Shown here piece after piece: positions 7,852-17,139 of a stretch of DNA of 64,000 nucleotides. The notes under the pieces are model-generated. The model did not search any database. It was not told where the DNA came from and saw only the letters and a list, made by a program, of their open reading frames with translations. Origin of the DNA: Aneurinibacillus sp. Ricciae_BoGa-3 (lineage in GTDB: Bacteria; Bacillota; Bacilli; Aneurinibacillales; Aneurinibacillaceae). The stretch spans positions 3,970,001 to 4,034,000 of the forward strand of contig NZ_CP116887.1 of the NCBI RefSeq assembly GCF_028421645.1. The letters are read 5' to 3'. Every line of letters begins with the position of its first letter. Positions within the stretch are counted from its first letter, which is position 1. A program made the translations under genes and the position numbers.

Positions 7852-9333
7852 TTATTTCGCACGCTGCTTGACTTCTTCAAGTGAACCCGTGAAGGAAATG
7901 CGGTACTGGTGCTGCCCCATTGCCACATTGTCTCTGATAAAAAGGGAAATGCCTACTTTTTCCTCCAGCTCATGCAGCCGCTCGTTTTTATGGCTGGTGA
8001 GCTGCCCGGATAGGTGAGGATGCATCTCCAGCAGAATCGCTTCCGGATGTGCTCCCCTGCTGAATCCAAGCAATTCCCTCTCCAAGGCGGCCAGCACCGA
8101 TGACTCTGACCATATCCGGCCTGTACCGCCGCAAGCCGGACACGGGCGGAGCATGGCTTCCCCGAGGCTTTGTTTCACTTTTTTGCGCGTCATTTCGAGG
8201 AGTCCCAGGCGGGTAAAGCCGAGGAGGTGGGTTTTTGTACGATCCCTTTTAAGCTCTGCTTCCATCCGGGCAAATACGCTCGTACGATGTTCTTCCTGCG
8301 CCATATCAATAAAATCAATGATGATGATGCCGCCTACATCCCGCAGCCGCAGCTGCCTCGCGATTTCCCCGCACGCCTCGAGATTTGTTTTGACCACCGT
8401 CTCCTCCAGCTGAGTATCACCCGTAAATTTTCCTGTGTTCACATCGATCACGGTCATTGCTTCGGTCTGGTCAATTACCAAATATCCGCCATTCTTCAGC
8501 CATACCTTGCGCCGCAGCGCTTTATCGATTTCTCCCTCAACCTCGAAATAGGAAAAAATATCCTCCTTACCAGGATAAAGCCGTATTTTATTTTTAAGTT
8601 CGGGATTGTAATGGGTAAGAAGCTCCATCACCTCCGAATAGCGCGGACGGCTGTCAATAATGAATTCATCCACCTCTTCACTCAGCAGATCACGCACCAG
8701 CCTGGCCACAAGGTTAAGATCATGATAGACGAGATAAGGCGGCTTCTTATGTTTAGACGCTGCCCAGGCTTGCTGCCACTGCGCCCGTAAAAATAAAATG
8801 TCCCGCTGAATGGCTTTTTTGCTTATTCCCTCAGCCAATGTCCGGATAATGACGCCTTCTTCCGTGCTAAGGCTGTCAAAAGCAATCGTGCGCAGTCTCT
8901 CCCGTTCTTTTTCACTCTTGATACGGCGGGATACCCCTATGTAACGAACGTTTGGCATATACACAACGTACCGGCCGGGAAGCGTCACCTGGGCGGTAAC
9001 CCGAGCTCCTTTTGTACCAAGAGGTTCCTTCTTCACCTCGACCAGCACTTCCTGCCCTTTCGTCAGCAGTTCCCTGATGTCCGGCTTTCTCTCAGCCGGC
9101 CTGCTCTCCGGAGGCAGACAGTCATCCACATACAGAAAAGCATTCTTGTCTGTTCCTATGTCGACAAAGGCTGCCTGCATGCCCGGCAGCACGTTTTCTA
9201 CTTTGCCTTTGTATATATTGCCTACGGCTCTTTGCTCCGCAGTCCGTTCAATGAAAAGTTCTGCCAGCCGTCCATTCTCCATAACCGCCACTCTTGTTTC
9301 CCGGCTGGTGCAGTTTACGATGATTTGCTTCAT
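7852..9333 (-). CDS. rng: Ribonuclease E/G family endoribonuclease
   Basis: A 493-residue RNase G-type enzyme for RNA processing and decay. It has an N-terminal S1-like RNA-binding fold (GNIYKGKVENVLPGMQAAFVDIG near residues 38-60), the Mg-binding aspartates in VIDVNTGKF and IIIIDFIDM, and the zinc-link CPACGGTG near residue 405. The length fits RNase G, without the long C-terminal scaffold of RNase E. It follows spoIVFB by 33 bp and precedes rplU. The gene is common at this locus in Paenibacillaceae-like genomes and absent from B. subtilis. Confidence 0.95.
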   Translation of the reverse strand: MKQIIVNCTSRETRVAVMENGRLAELFIERTAEQRAVGNIYKGKVENVLPGMQAAFVDIGTDKNAFLYVDDCLPPESRPAERKPDIRELLTKGQEVLVEVKKEPLGTKGARVTAQVTLPGRYVVYMPNVRYIGVSRRIKSEKERERLRTIAFDSLSTEEGVIIRTLAEGISKKAIQRDILFLRAQWQQAWAASKHKKPPYLVYHDLNLVARLVRDLLSEEVDEFIIDSRPRYSEVMELLTHYNPELKNKIRLYPGKEDIFSYFEVEGEIDKALRRKVWLKNGGYLVIDQTEAMTVIDVNTGKFTGDTQLEETVVKTNLEACGEIARQLRLRDVGGIIIIDFIDMAQEEHRTSVFARMEAELKRDRTKTHLLGFTRLGLLEMTRKKVKQSLGEAMLRPCPACGGTGRIWSESSVLAALERELLGFSRGAHPEAILLEMHPHLSGQLTSHKNERLHELEEKVGISLFIRDNVAMGQHQYRISFTGSLEEVKQRAK

Positions 9334-9366
9334 AGATGCTCCCCCTGTCGTTGCTTTTTCCCTATT

Positions 9367-10221
9367 CTATCGCAAAAGGTGTTCCACTGCATAATTGGGG
9401 GGATGGGTGAAATAGTGATGGAGCAGTAAGTCCTCCGAAAACATTTGGTACGGCCTGTTCTCTATATAAAAGAAGTGATAATGGCTTCTTTTTATTTTTC
9501 TGGTGATTTCAAAGACGGTCTGGTGGCCGGCTACCTTTACACTTCGCACGGGCAGTTTTTTAATGCGCTCGATTCCTTCGTGGCGCATCAGTAAAAATCG
9601 CAGGTAGTGAAAGGGAAGCTTGCGATAGGCCATAATATTCAAGAAAAGCAGATAGCAGGCTACAGCAATTCCGTTAAATTGCGGCACCGGCTGGGAGGCA
9701 CTCCAGAAAATAAGCCCAATGGATCCGGCTATCCCGATACAAAAGGATAGGCGAACCGCGTTTCGATAAGAAAAAACAAACGTACATAACGTTTGTAAAA
9801 CCCGCCCCCCATCTAGTGGCCAGATGGGAAGTAAATTGAATCCCGCGATGATGATATTGCTGTACATAAAAAAGGCCGCCCACTCAGACGACCATATGTT
9901 GTAGAGTTTCCCCACATAGCCCAACACAAACAGCAGGCCGTTCACCGCAGGGCCGGCCAGATCGACAATAAATTCATGGAGCGGCTGGGTCGTGCCCCAT
10001 TCATCGATCTCGGCAACTCCGCCAAAAGGGAGCAGCACAATGCTGCGAACCCGCCAGCCGCAGGCAGCTGCCGCTATTACATGGCCCACTTCATGACAAA
10101 GAACGAGCAGAAAAATTGTGATAACCTGAACAAACTGCCCGGCCAGGAGCGCAAATAGCATCATCACCCAAAACAAAGGGTGGACATGAAAGGTAACGTT
10201 ATTTTTCAAAACGGACCACAT
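9367..10221 (-). CDS. spoIVFB: Stage IV sporulation protein FB, site-2 metalloprotease
   Basis: A 284-residue intramembrane zinc protease (M50) in the outer forespore membrane that cleaves pro-sigma-K in the mother cell. With the ATG at 10221 the zinc motif HEVGH falls at residues 43-47 and the third ligand aspartate in LLPIWPLDGGR at 137, the same numbering as B. subtilis SpoIVFB, so this start is preferred over an in-frame upstream start at 10260. Several membrane segments and a C-terminal CBS-like region follow. It overlaps spoIVFA by 23 bp, suggesting coupled translation. The ribosome binding site is weak. Confidence 0.95.
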   Translation of the reverse strand: MWSVLKNNVTFHVHPLFWVMMLFALLAGQFVQVITIFLLVLCHEVGHVIAAAACGWRVRSIVLLPFGGVAEIDEWGTTQPLHEFIVDLAGPAVNGLLFVLGYVGKLYNIWSSEWAAFFMYSNIIIAGFNLLPIWPLDGGRVLQTLCTFVFSYRNAVRLSFCIGIAGSIGLIFWSASQPVPQFNGIAVACYLLFLNIMAYRKLPFHYLRFLLMRHEGIERIKKLPVRSVKVAGHQTVFEITRKIKRSHYHFFYIENRPYQMFSEDLLLHHYFTHPPNYAVEHLLR

Positions 10222-11041
10222 CCGCCGGATTAACAAATTTCCCGTCTTTTTTAACAGCAAAGTATACCGGCTCTACGGTATTTCCCTGCGCTGCAGCCGT
10301 GGCGATTTTAGTCTGCACATCCACCCAGTCATTGACCGAGACATTGACCTGGCCCAATCCGCCGTACCACGTTTCCGTTCCATGGGCGTCATGCTGAATC
10401 ACGATCGTCCGGCCAAGTCCAGGTTTGTCACCGACAAACGTTACCCAGCCTTTATCAACTGATTTAATGGTTTTATCCGCCGGTTGAAAATACAGGCCGC
10501 TCCCCTGTTCCTGATACGGTTTTATCACCGGACCAGGTGCCGGCGCTTTTAATAGCATGACGTTGCTCGTCAGGACAGGCTGCGCTTCCCCGCCAAGCGA
10601 GCCAAGCGATGGCAGCATAGTAGGGATTGCGCCGAATTTTTTTTCATACCAGGCAGACATCGCTTGAAAATCATAGGAGCGGTTCATAATTTCATTCATC
10701 ATGCTCCGGTATTTTTCTGAACCCGGGAACTGGCCATTGTGAACCACGTAGGCTGCGCTGAGCAGGCAGAAAGAAAGCATGATACGGATAAACCATCTAT
10801 CTTTTCGTTTAAGCGGGCCTTTCTTTCTTTCGCGGGTGGATGCACTTGAAGACGGATGCCGGGGTACCGGGTAGTCAAATTCCTCTCTCTCCATTACAGG
10901 CCTGCCGCTGTAGTAAGGGACCGGCGGCTGCTCTTCCTCTGCAAAAAAATACGACGAATACGTATCCTCCATTTGTTCACGCAGCCTGCGCACCCGTTCT
11001 TCCCGGCGTCGTTTAATTCCGTCGTTATCCGAATAGCTCAT
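10199..11041 (-). CDS. spoIVFA: Stage IV sporulation protein FA
   Basis: A 280-residue membrane protein that holds SpoIVFB inactive in the outer forespore membrane until the forespore signal arrives. It has an arginine/glutamate-rich cytosolic N-terminus (residues 1-80), one membrane segment (about 83-101), and a C-terminal M23/LytM-like domain (GWVTFVGDKPGLGRTIVIQH onward) that appears to lack a full set of zinc ligands, as expected for a regulatory rather than enzymatic version. The ATG has GGGGGAG upstream; that sequence can pair with CCCCTGTCC about 31 bases earlier in the mRNA. Confidence 0.92.
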   Translation of the reverse strand: MSYSDNDGIKRRREERVRRLREQMEDTYSSYFFAEEEQPPVPYYSGRPVMEREEFDYPVPRHPSSSASTRERKKGPLKRKDRWFIRIMLSFCLLSAAYVVHNGQFPGSEKYRSMMNEIMNRSYDFQAMSAWYEKKFGAIPTMLPSLGSLGGEAQPVLTSNVMLLKAPAPGPVIKPYQEQGSGLYFQPADKTIKSVDKGWVTFVGDKPGLGRTIVIQHDAHGTETWYGGLGQVNVSVNDWVDVQTKIATAAAQGNTVEPVYFAVKKDGKFVNPADVVRFEK

Positions 11042-11050
11042 TCGGCTCTC

Positions 11051-11098
11051 CCCCTGTCCTTATCCTCTTAGTACATGTTATGAGAATTCGGACAGGGG
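11051..11098 (-). promoter_or_regulatory. Inverted repeat masking the spoIVFA ribosome binding site
   Basis: A perfect 9-bp inverted repeat (CCCCTGTCC at 11051-11059 on the plus strand, GGACAGGGG at 11090-11098). In the minus-strand mRNA the second arm contains the G-rich Shine-Dalgarno of spoIVFA. It lies between repeat copy 3 and the start codon. Confidence 0.5.
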
Positions 11099-11105
11099 TA
11101 TGATT

Positions 11106-11330
11106 GTGAAAATCATCGCAGGCATGCCACTCTGTGCTTTCCCCTCACTGAAGCTTCACGGCCGCTTTGTGGAACGACGGGCGAGCCCGTCAAAACATCT
11201 GGGCAGCTCAGTGATGGAGACAGTTGACGGTATTTTTCGCCCTCTGTTCCACACGCTCCACATGGGGAAAGTAAAGAGTTGTCATCGCCTTGCGATGTTT
11301 TTCTTTAGCGTTTGGGGACCGTACGTTCCC
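11106..11330 (-). repeat. Structured dispersed repeat, copy 3 (divergent; candidate ncRNA)
   Basis: This fills the gene-free stretch between the minD terminator and spoIVFA. It is the most diverged of the four copies but keeps every helix. The outer stem is CATCGCA/TGCGATG where copy 4 has CATCGTG/CACGATG (two adjacent compensated pairs). The inner helix is CCGTCAA/TTGACGG where copy 4 has CCGGCAA/TTGCCGG. CTTTCCCC/GGGGAAAG and GTGGAAC/GTTCCAC are unchanged. The last hairpin is GGGACCGT/ACGTTCCC at about 11315-11330. Confidence 0.82.
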
Positions 11331-11355
11331 TATTTAACATATAATTTTTTATTAC

Positions 11356-11383
11356 GAAAAAACCCCGCGAGTAAACGCGGGGC
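11356..11383 (-). terminator. Intrinsic terminator of mreBCD-minCD
   Basis: Minus-strand CCCCGCG, loop TTTACT, CGCGGGG, then six T. It ends the mreB-minD transcript. Confidence 0.88.
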
Positions 11384-11421
11384 TTAAGTGAAAATGTTTC
11401 TATTCAGTTCAACAATGCGGG

Positions 11422-12219
11422 TCAGCGGATGCCGAATAAGCGCTTTACTTTGGTCATGAAGCCTGTCTGTTCCTCGAGGTTCATAAACGGTACAGCATCT
11501 CCGAGCATTCTGCGTGCGATGTTGCGGTAGGCAATACCAGCCCGTGCGTCATGATTCATCGCAACGGGTTCTTTTAAGGTAAGATGTTTGATTACTTCTT
11601 CGTCATCCGGTACGTACCCTATCGGATCAACCGATAGCATGGAAACAACATCATCCACATCCAGCGCATCGTTGCTTTTCACCAGGTGCTGTCTTACGCG
11701 GTTGACAACGAGATAAAGCGCCTCCATGTTTTCCTTCTCCAGCAGTCCAATCACGCGGTCAGCATCGCGGATGGATGATATTTCAGGAGTCGTCACCACA
11801 ATCGCTTTACTTGCTCCGGCTACGGCGTTTCTAAATCCGTGTTCAATGCCTGCAGGACAGTCTATGAGAACAAAATCAAAATCGGCTTTTAGCTGTTCAA
11901 CGAGCGCGACCATCTGCTCAGGGGTTACAGCTGTTTTATCTTTGGTTTGCGCTGCCGGAAGCAGATAAAGTAAATCTTCAAAGCGTTTATCTTTTATGAG
12001 CGCCTGGTTAAGCTTGCAGGTTCCCTCTATAACATCCACAAGATCACAGATAATTCGGTTTTCTAGGCCCATCACCAGATCCAGGTTGCGCAGGCCAATA
12101 TCGGTATCCACCAGGCAAACCTTTTTCCCAAGCTGTGCGAGAGCTGTCCCAATATTGGCAGTAGTCGTTGTCTTGCCGACCCCGCCTTTTCCCGAGGTAA
12201 TAACAATAGCTTCGCCCAT
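11422..12219 (-). CDS. minD: Septum site-determining ATPase MinD
   Basis: A 265-residue ParA/MinD-type ATPase that binds the membrane and recruits MinC to block division at the poles. The deviant Walker A GKGGVGKTT is at residues 10-18, the Walker B segment is DFVLIDCPAGI, and the last residues (FMTKVKRLFGIR) form the amphipathic membrane-targeting helix. It lies 44 bp after minC, and the ATG follows GAGGGGGAG. Confidence 0.98.
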   Translation of the reverse strand: MGEAIVITSGKGGVGKTTTTANIGTALAQLGKKVCLVDTDIGLRNLDLVMGLENRIICDLVDVIEGTCKLNQALIKDKRFEDLLYLLPAAQTKDKTAVTPEQMVALVEQLKADFDFVLIDCPAGIEHGFRNAVAGASKAIVVTTPEISSIRDADRVIGLLEKENMEALYLVVNRVRQHLVKSNDALDVDDVVSMLSVDPIGYVPDDEEVIKHLTLKEPVAMNHDARAGIAYRNIARRMLGDAVPFMNLEEQTGFMTKVKRLFGIR

Positions 12220-12263
12220 AAATAACTCCCCCTCATTGATTTCCTACACGTTATCCATCGCCC

Positions 12264-12944
12264 TTATCTCATTAAAATTTCGCCCAGCTCAGGCCTAATT
12301 TTATGGATATGGGTCATTTTTTCAATGGCCATACGTCCGTTATGTAAATAGGCAAACTCCATCCTCATGGTTTTGTCTTCCCATTCTTCAGGTGGACGGC
12401 TGATAACCCCGGCAATACGAAGCTGGTTAGGGAGCAATTGATAGGCGGCAATGATGGACTCTGTATTGCCTTCGCAGCCCGCATGAGCGGTTCCCATTAA
12501 GGAACCGAGCACAAATATACTGCCCGTACAGGAAATAAGCGCTCCTGGATTTACATCCCCGAGCAGGAGCAGATCTCCCTGCTGGCTGATAATTTGCCCA
12601 GAGCGTACCGTTTTCGGGTAAATTCTTATTTGTGATGAGAGTTTGTCGTGCAATGCGTCTTCTTTGGTTATAACTTCCGACTCTATAGCCTGCACAATTA
12701 AATTGCCGCGTGTGCGGAGGATTTCCGTCAGTTCTTGTTCTTGTTCGGCAGTAAGATAGCGGCGCCCCAGTTTAACTGTGATCCGAACAACGGGGCCTGT
12801 CAGAATTCGCTGATGGCTGTTTTCAACCTTATCCCGCAGTTCTTCAAACAGATCATCAAGAGAACAAGTATCATCCAGATGGAAAACGAGACCCTCTTTC
12901 GTGCCTTTGATTATTACATTGTTTTTTCTGTTCGACATAGCCAA
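12264..12944 (-). CDS. minC: Septum formation inhibitor MinC
   Basis: A 226-residue inhibitor of FtsZ polymerisation, partner of MinD. It has an N-terminal FtsZ-interacting domain (starting VIIKGTKEGLVFHLDD) and a C-terminal beta-helical domain (VRSGQIISQQGDLLLLGDVNPGA) for dimerisation and MinD binding. The TTG at 12944 has GGAG seven bases upstream; an ATG two codons later (12938) gives a more typical N-terminus but a 13-base spacing, so the start is uncertain by two residues. Confidence 0.95.
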   Translation of the reverse strand: MAMSNRKNNVIIKGTKEGLVFHLDDTCSLDDLFEELRDKVENSHQRILTGPVVRITVKLGRRYLTAEQEQELTEILRTRGNLIVQAIESEVITKEDALHDKLSSQIRIYPKTVRSGQIISQQGDLLLLGDVNPGALISCTGSIFVLGSLMGTAHAGCEGNTESIIAAYQLLPNQLRIAGVISRPPEEWEDKTMRMEFAYLHNGRMAIEKMTHIHKIRPELGEILMR

Positions 12945-13001
12945 AGTCTCACTCCATCTGAATAGTATTCGCCAGGCAACTCGCCATCTCCTGCCAAATG
13001 A

Positions 13002-13520
13002 TTAAACGATCTGCTGCTCCCTATCGCCGCCTGACAAGAGCTTGCTCATCGGACGCAGTATCAACAGCGCAAAGATCGCATTGAATGCTACAGTCGGGAT
13101 CATTTCCCGGAAAATCAAATTATTTAAATCGCTATTTGCCAAATGGAAAAGATGATAGAAGACATAAACCAGCCATTCATTAAAGATTGTAGCCAGGACG
13201 ATGGTAATGGCCACCATCAGCCAGTTTTGGTGGAAATACCGGGAAGCGAGCCCGGCAAGGTACCCGGTAAGCCCCATCGCAAATGCGTACACACCGAGTA
13301 CATCGGTATAAACAATATCATACAAAAAACCAAAAATAACACCGAACAATACAGCTTTTCTTCTGCCTATGTATAGGCCGATTAAAACAACGCCAACTAA
13401 CACAAAGCGGGGGATAATCACCCAGGATAATCCCCACGCTTCAGATGAAAAGACCTGTACGATGGTGCCTTCAACCAGAAACAACAAAAACATAATGACT
13501 GAAACAATGCCCGTTCTCAT
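13002..13520 (-). CDS. mreD: Rod shape-determining protein MreD
   Basis: A 172-residue polytopic membrane protein of the elongasome with five or six hydrophobic segments, including IGRRKAVLFGVIFGFLYDI. It works with MreC and MreB to direct lateral wall synthesis. The ATG at 13520 follows GGGGGA and lies 19 bp after mreC; an upstream in-frame start would sit inside mreC. Confidence 0.93.
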   Translation of the reverse strand: MRTGIVSVIMFLLFLVEGTIVQVFSSEAWGLSWVIIPRFVLVGVVLIGLYIGRRKAVLFGVIFGFLYDIVYTDVLGVYAFAMGLTGYLAGLASRYFHQNWLMVAITIVLATIFNEWLVYVFYHLFHLANSDLNNLIFREMIPTVAFNAIFALLILRPMSKLLSGGDREQQIV

Positions 13521-13539
13521 AGTCCCCCATCCCTTCCCG

Positions 13540-14445
13540 CTACTTTTTGGTTCCTGTATTCGCCGGAGCCTGATTAGGAGGAGTATCATTTACAATAAAA
13601 CTGCGTTCGACAACGAATACTGTCTCAAGCTGATAAAAATTTGCAAGCGGGGTTACATAAGCGGTCTGCGTTAATCCGTAATCACCCTTCGTGACACCGG
13701 CTACCTGCCCGATCATAAGCCCGGCCGGCATAACACCACCCATACCGGAAGACGATACATAATCGCCCTTCTTAATGTTGACAAGAGGTGGAATCTTCCG
13801 CATAATCAGCCAGTTTTTCTGCGGGTCAAAATCATAGCTTTCAATGACACCGTAAATCGGCGCCTGACCCTGTCCATTGATAACAGCTGAGATATGATTT
13901 CCATTCTCGACATCCATAAGCAGTTCCACCTGGGAAGAGAAATTGGATACGCTTCGAACGCGGCCGATTAAATACCCTTCTGGTGAGGTAACCGCCATAT
14001 TCGGCTTGATCCCGTCATTACTGCCCTTACTGATCGTCAACAAGTGGTTCCATCTATCGGGGCTTCTTGCGATGACTTCCGCCGCCCGCACGCCGTAGTC
14101 CTTGAGCTTATTCTGTTTAATATCAAGCATAGCGCGCAGCTGCGTGTTCTGATAGGCAAGCTGGTTGCGCTCCGCCTCTACCTTAGCCGCCTGATCCAAA
14201 TTCGCCTTCAACTGTTTATTCTCATCGTACACCCTGTAAATGTGCTTGATATTGTCTATAAAACCTGCCACTGCATTGGTAGGCCGATAGAAAACACCCT
14301 GCATAAAAGAAACCGAATCGCGGGTAAAGCGCTCCGGCAGGGTAGGAAAAGGGCGCTCCTTAACGGTAGCACCCATTACGATGATGAGTAAAATCAAGCC
14401 TACAAGCAAGGCAATCAATCGTTTATTCCCAAAAAAATTGGCCAC
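13540..14445 (-). CDS. mreC: Rod shape-determining protein MreC
   Basis: A 301-residue bitopic elongasome protein. One membrane segment (residues 9-26), then a coiled coil (about 62-105, YDENKQLKANLDQAAKVEAERNQL region), then the two six-stranded beta-barrel domains of MreC (HLLTISKGSNDGIKPNMAV and DYVSSSGMGGVMPAGLMIG motifs). The start is GTG with AGGTG upstream. It lies 13 bp after mreB in mreBCD-minCD. Confidence 0.95.
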   Translation of the reverse strand: MANFFGNKRLIALLVGLILLIIVMGATVKERPFPTLPERFTRDSVSFMQGVFYRPTNAVAGFIDNIKHIYRVYDENKQLKANLDQAAKVEAERNQLAYQNTQLRAMLDIKQNKLKDYGVRAAEVIARSPDRWNHLLTISKGSNDGIKPNMAVTSPEGYLIGRVRSVSNFSSQVELLMDVENGNHISAVINGQGQAPIYGVIESYDFDPQKNWLIMRKIPPLVNIKKGDYVSSSGMGGVMPAGLMIGQVAGVTKGDYGLTQTAYVTPLANFYQLETVFVVERSFIVNDTPPNQAPANTGTKK

Positions 14446-14458
14446 CTACAACACCTGC

Positions 14459-15499
14459 TTACTTGGCGCGCTGCGAACGCGCAGTAATGCCGGACTTGGA
14501 TTTAAATAAATGCAGATTTTCTAAAGCGCGTCCTGTCCCAATCGCTACACAGTCCAGCGCGTTTTCCGCCACAAGAACAGGCATGCCTGTCTCATCAGCC
14601 AGCAGCTTGTCCAGGTTGCGAAGCAGCGCACCGCCGCCAGTCAGCACAATGCCGCGATCCATAATGTCTGCCGCAAGTTCCGGCGGGCTTTTCTCCAATG
14701 TGATTTTCACCGCTTCAACGATGCTTGTGACCGTCTCGCTCAATGCGCGTGAAATTTCCTGAGAGGTAATTTCAACAGTCTTAGGCAGGCCGCTGATTAA
14801 GTCGCGTCCGCGAATGTCCATGGTTTCTTTCTGTTCAGGCGGGATGGCAGAACCGATTTCCATTTTAAGCATTTCGGCTGTGCGTTCCCCGATCATTAAA
14901 TTATAGTTTTTCTTGATATACTGAATGATGGCTTCATCCATCTCATCGCCTGCTACGCGGATAGATTTGCTTGTCACGATTCCGCCAAGTGAGATAATCG
15001 CAACTTCAGTCGTACCGCCGCCGATGTCGACTACCATGCTTCCTGTTGGTTCCCACACCGGAAGATCGGCGCCAATGGCTGCTGCAAATGGCTCTTCAAT
15101 CGTGAAAGCTTCCCTTGCGCCGGCCAGCTTCGTCGCATCTTCAACGGCGCGTTTCTCAACAGCCGTAATTCCAGAAGGAACACAGACCATTACATTCGGC
15201 TTGCGGGAGAAAAGGCCGCGTTTTTTCTGTGCCTGGTCAATAAAATAACGAAGCATCGTAGCGGTTGTTTCGAAGTCGGCGATTACGCCGTCCTTCATGG
15301 GGCGGACAGCTACGATGTTGCCGGGCGTGCGTCCAATCATGCTTTTCGCTGAATTCCCTACTGCTTCGATGCTCCCTGTATCTGTGCGGATGGCCACGAC
15401 CGAAGGTTCGCGTACTACAATTCCTTTGGATTTCGCATATACAAGAGTATTGGCCGTACCGAGGTCAATACCCATATCTCTATTAAAACTACCAAACAT
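14459..15499 (-). CDS. mreB: Rod shape-determining actin homologue MreB
   Basis: A 346-residue bacterial actin that forms membrane-bound filaments guiding cell-wall elongation. The phosphate 1 loop is [13 protein letters not shown] (residues 9-21), phosphate 2 is [13 protein letters not shown], and the adenosine loop is [11 protein letters not shown]. The ATG at 15499 is chosen because AAGGGAG lies 11 bases upstream; an in-frame ATG at 15520 precedes that site. It has its own promoter at 15554-15581. Confidence 0.97.
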   Translation of the reverse strand: MFGSFNRDMGIDLGTANTLVYAKSKGIVVREPSVVAIRTDTGSIEAVGNSAKSMIGRTPGNIVAVRPMKDGVIADFETTATMLRYFIDQAQKKRGLFSRKPNVMVCVPSGITAVEKRAVEDATKLAGAREAFTIEEPFAAAIGADLPVWEPTGSMVVDIGGGTTEVAIISLGGIVTSKSIRVAGDEMDEAIIQYIKKNYNLMIGERTAEMLKMEIGSAIPPEQKETMDIRGRDLISGLPKTVEITSQEISRALSETVTSIVEAVKITLEKSPPELAADIMDRGIVLTGGGALLRNLDKLLADETGMPVLVAENALDCVAIGTGRALENLHLFKSKSGITARSQRAK

Positions 15500-15553
15500 T
15501 ACTGTGTTGTCTCCCTTCATGTAAAGCCCGTATGTAGTAACCGTAACATGACA

Positions 15554-15581
15554 ATTATACTGAAACAGAGCGTATTTTCAA
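15554..15581 (-). promoter_or_regulatory. Sigma-A promoter of mreBCD-minCD
   Basis: Minus-strand TTGAAA (15576-15581), a 16-bp spacer and TATAAT (15554-15559), about 50 bp before the mreB ATG. Confidence 0.75.
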
Positions 15582-15599
15582 TGAAAAATTGAAAAGAAA

Positions 15600-16316
15600 T
15601 CATTTGAAATGTCCCTTCTCCTTCAAGCTGTAAAAACGCCCGTCACCAATGATCACATGATCGAGAACATCAATGCCTAGTATCCTTCCTGCTTCCTGAA
15701 GCCTATGCGTTACTTCCACATCCTCCCTGCTCGGGGTCGGATCCCCGCTTGGGTGGTTATGCAGGCATACGACGGAAGCACTGCTCTTGCGAATCGCTTC
15801 TTTAAAGACTTCACGCGGATGGACAATCGATGAATTCAAACTCCCGATAAACACTGTTGTTCTTCCAATAAGCTGATTTTTCGTATTCAAGTATAAGCAA
15901 ACAAAATGTTCCTGCGTAAGAAACCGCATTTCCTCCATCATAACATTTGCTACATCCTGTGGCGAGCGAACGGCAGGACGAACAGAACCGGATTCACCGG
16001 AAATTCGCTTGCCTAATTCCAGCCCTGCGATAAGCAGCAGAGCCTTAGCGGGCCCAATTCCTTTAATCGCGGTGAGTTCCTCATAAGAGATGGATTTCAA
16101 TCCCCGAAGCTCCCCTACCTCATTCAGAAGGCGGCAAGCAAGCGACAGGACCGATTCTCTGGAGGAACCTGTCCGCAGAAGAATGGCGATTAGCTCGGCA
16201 TTCGATAAGGAAGCGGCACCCGAATTGAGCATTCGCTCTCTGGGCCTTTCTGACTCCGGAACATTGCGCATCATCGGATGGTAGCCATCCGGCAGCAGCG
16301 TATTTTTATCAAGCAT
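15600..16316 (-). CDS. radC: JAB/MPN-domain protein RadC
   Basis: A 238-residue RadC-family protein. It has a helix-hairpin-helix region (ELTAIKGIGPAKALLLIAGLELGKR, given in part) and a C-terminal MPN/JAB metal site, HNHPSGDPTPSREDVEVT, with the His-X-His and downstream Asp ligands intact. The biochemical role is not settled despite the name. A short extension (about 14 residues) precedes the usual family start, but GAGGGGG six bases before the ATG at 16316 supports it. The position between maf and mreB is conserved in Bacillales. Confidence 0.95.
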   Translation of the reverse strand: MLDKNTLLPDGYHPMMRNVPESERPRERMLNSGAASLSNAELIAILLRTGSSRESVLSLACRLLNEVGELRGLKSISYEELTAIKGIGPAKALLLIAGLELGKRISGESGSVRPAVRSPQDVANVMMEEMRFLTQEHFVCLYLNTKNQLIGRTTVFIGSLNSSIVHPREVFKEAIRKSSASVVCLHNHPSGDPTPSREDVEVTHRLQEAGRILGIDVLDHVIIGDGRFYSLKEKGHFK

Positions 16317-16398
16317 AATGTACGCCCCCTCAATCGTTTATGAAAAGGGTTCTGGCTGTCACCGCATGCTGCACCCTGAAGCTGTCCGCATGACCGCT

Positions 16399-16986
16399 TC
16401 AGAATAATTGTACACCAAATTCTTCCAGAAAGTCACTTACCAAAATAAGCGGCAATCCTACAATAGAAAAATAGTCACCTTCTATCCGGGAAACAAATGC
16501 AGAGCCAAATCCCTGTATACCGTAGGCTCCGGCTTTATCCATTGGTTCTCCCGTGGCGATATATCTGCGGATGCGCTCCTCTGAAAGCTCACGAAAAAAG
16601 ACGCGAGTTGCTGTATGCCCGTTTTTTTGCTTCCCGGCAGTATCGATTACGCACAGCCCGGTATAGACTTCGTGCATGTTGCCTGCAAGCATGCTCAGCA
16701 TCCGAAACGCGTCGTCTTCATCGGCAGGTTTACCCATAATTTCACCGTTTAAAACAACGACTGTATCGGATCCTATGACGAGTGAACGCACGCTGCAGGA
16801 ATGCGCCACCTGTTGTGCCTTGCGCTGTGCCAGCGTCTCTACAAAAAGGCCGGGGGATACGTCTCCCTCCACCCGTTCATCAGCATGACTCGGCATGACG
16901 GAAAACGCTACGCCAAGACCTTGCAGCAATTCCTTGCGTCTGGGTGAAGAAGATGCAAGTATAATAGGGATTTTGTTTTCTGCCAT
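16399..16986 (-). CDS. maf: Maf-type nucleoside triphosphate pyrophosphatase
   Basis: A 195-residue Maf protein that hydrolyses non-canonical or dTTP/UTP nucleotides and influences septation in B. subtilis. The signature ILASSSPRRKELL is at residues 9-21, and the SDTVV segment (GSDTVVVLNGEIMGKP) carries the catalytic aspartate. The AGGTGG site before the ATG is good. It sits between the SPOR protein and radC, as in B. subtilis (spoIIB-maf-radC). Confidence 0.95.
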   Translation of the reverse strand: MAENKIPIILASSSPRRKELLQGLGVAFSVMPSHADERVEGDVSPGLFVETLAQRKAQQVAHSCSVRSLVIGSDTVVVLNGEIMGKPADEDDAFRMLSMLAGNMHEVYTGLCVIDTAGKQKNGHTATRVFFRELSEERIRRYIATGEPMDKAGAYGIQGFGSAFVSRIEGDYFSIVGLPLILVSDFLEEFGVQLF

Positions 16987-17096
16987 GAATAACCACCTGC
17001 TTTTGAATAGGTAAAGGTATTATGTGCTTCTTCTCCCTTTCAGACACACATCATTTAAAGTTTAGCAAAGTATCAAGGGCTGCACAACAATAAATA

Positions 17097-17134
17097 GCCG
17101 TCTGCCTTTTCCTTTATCAGGAAGGGCAGACGGC
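17097..17134 (-). terminator. Terminator after the SPOR protein gene
   Basis: A 10-bp perfect inverted repeat, GCCGTCTGCC/GGCAGACGGC, with an inner TTCC/GGAA and a weak downstream TATTTATT on the minus strand. Confidence 0.6.
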
Positions 17135-17139
17135 GAGGA

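Noticed and set aside
8170..8790. 206-codon plus-strand frame opposite rng
   Set aside because: Antisense to a well-conserved RNase G coding region; no start signal.
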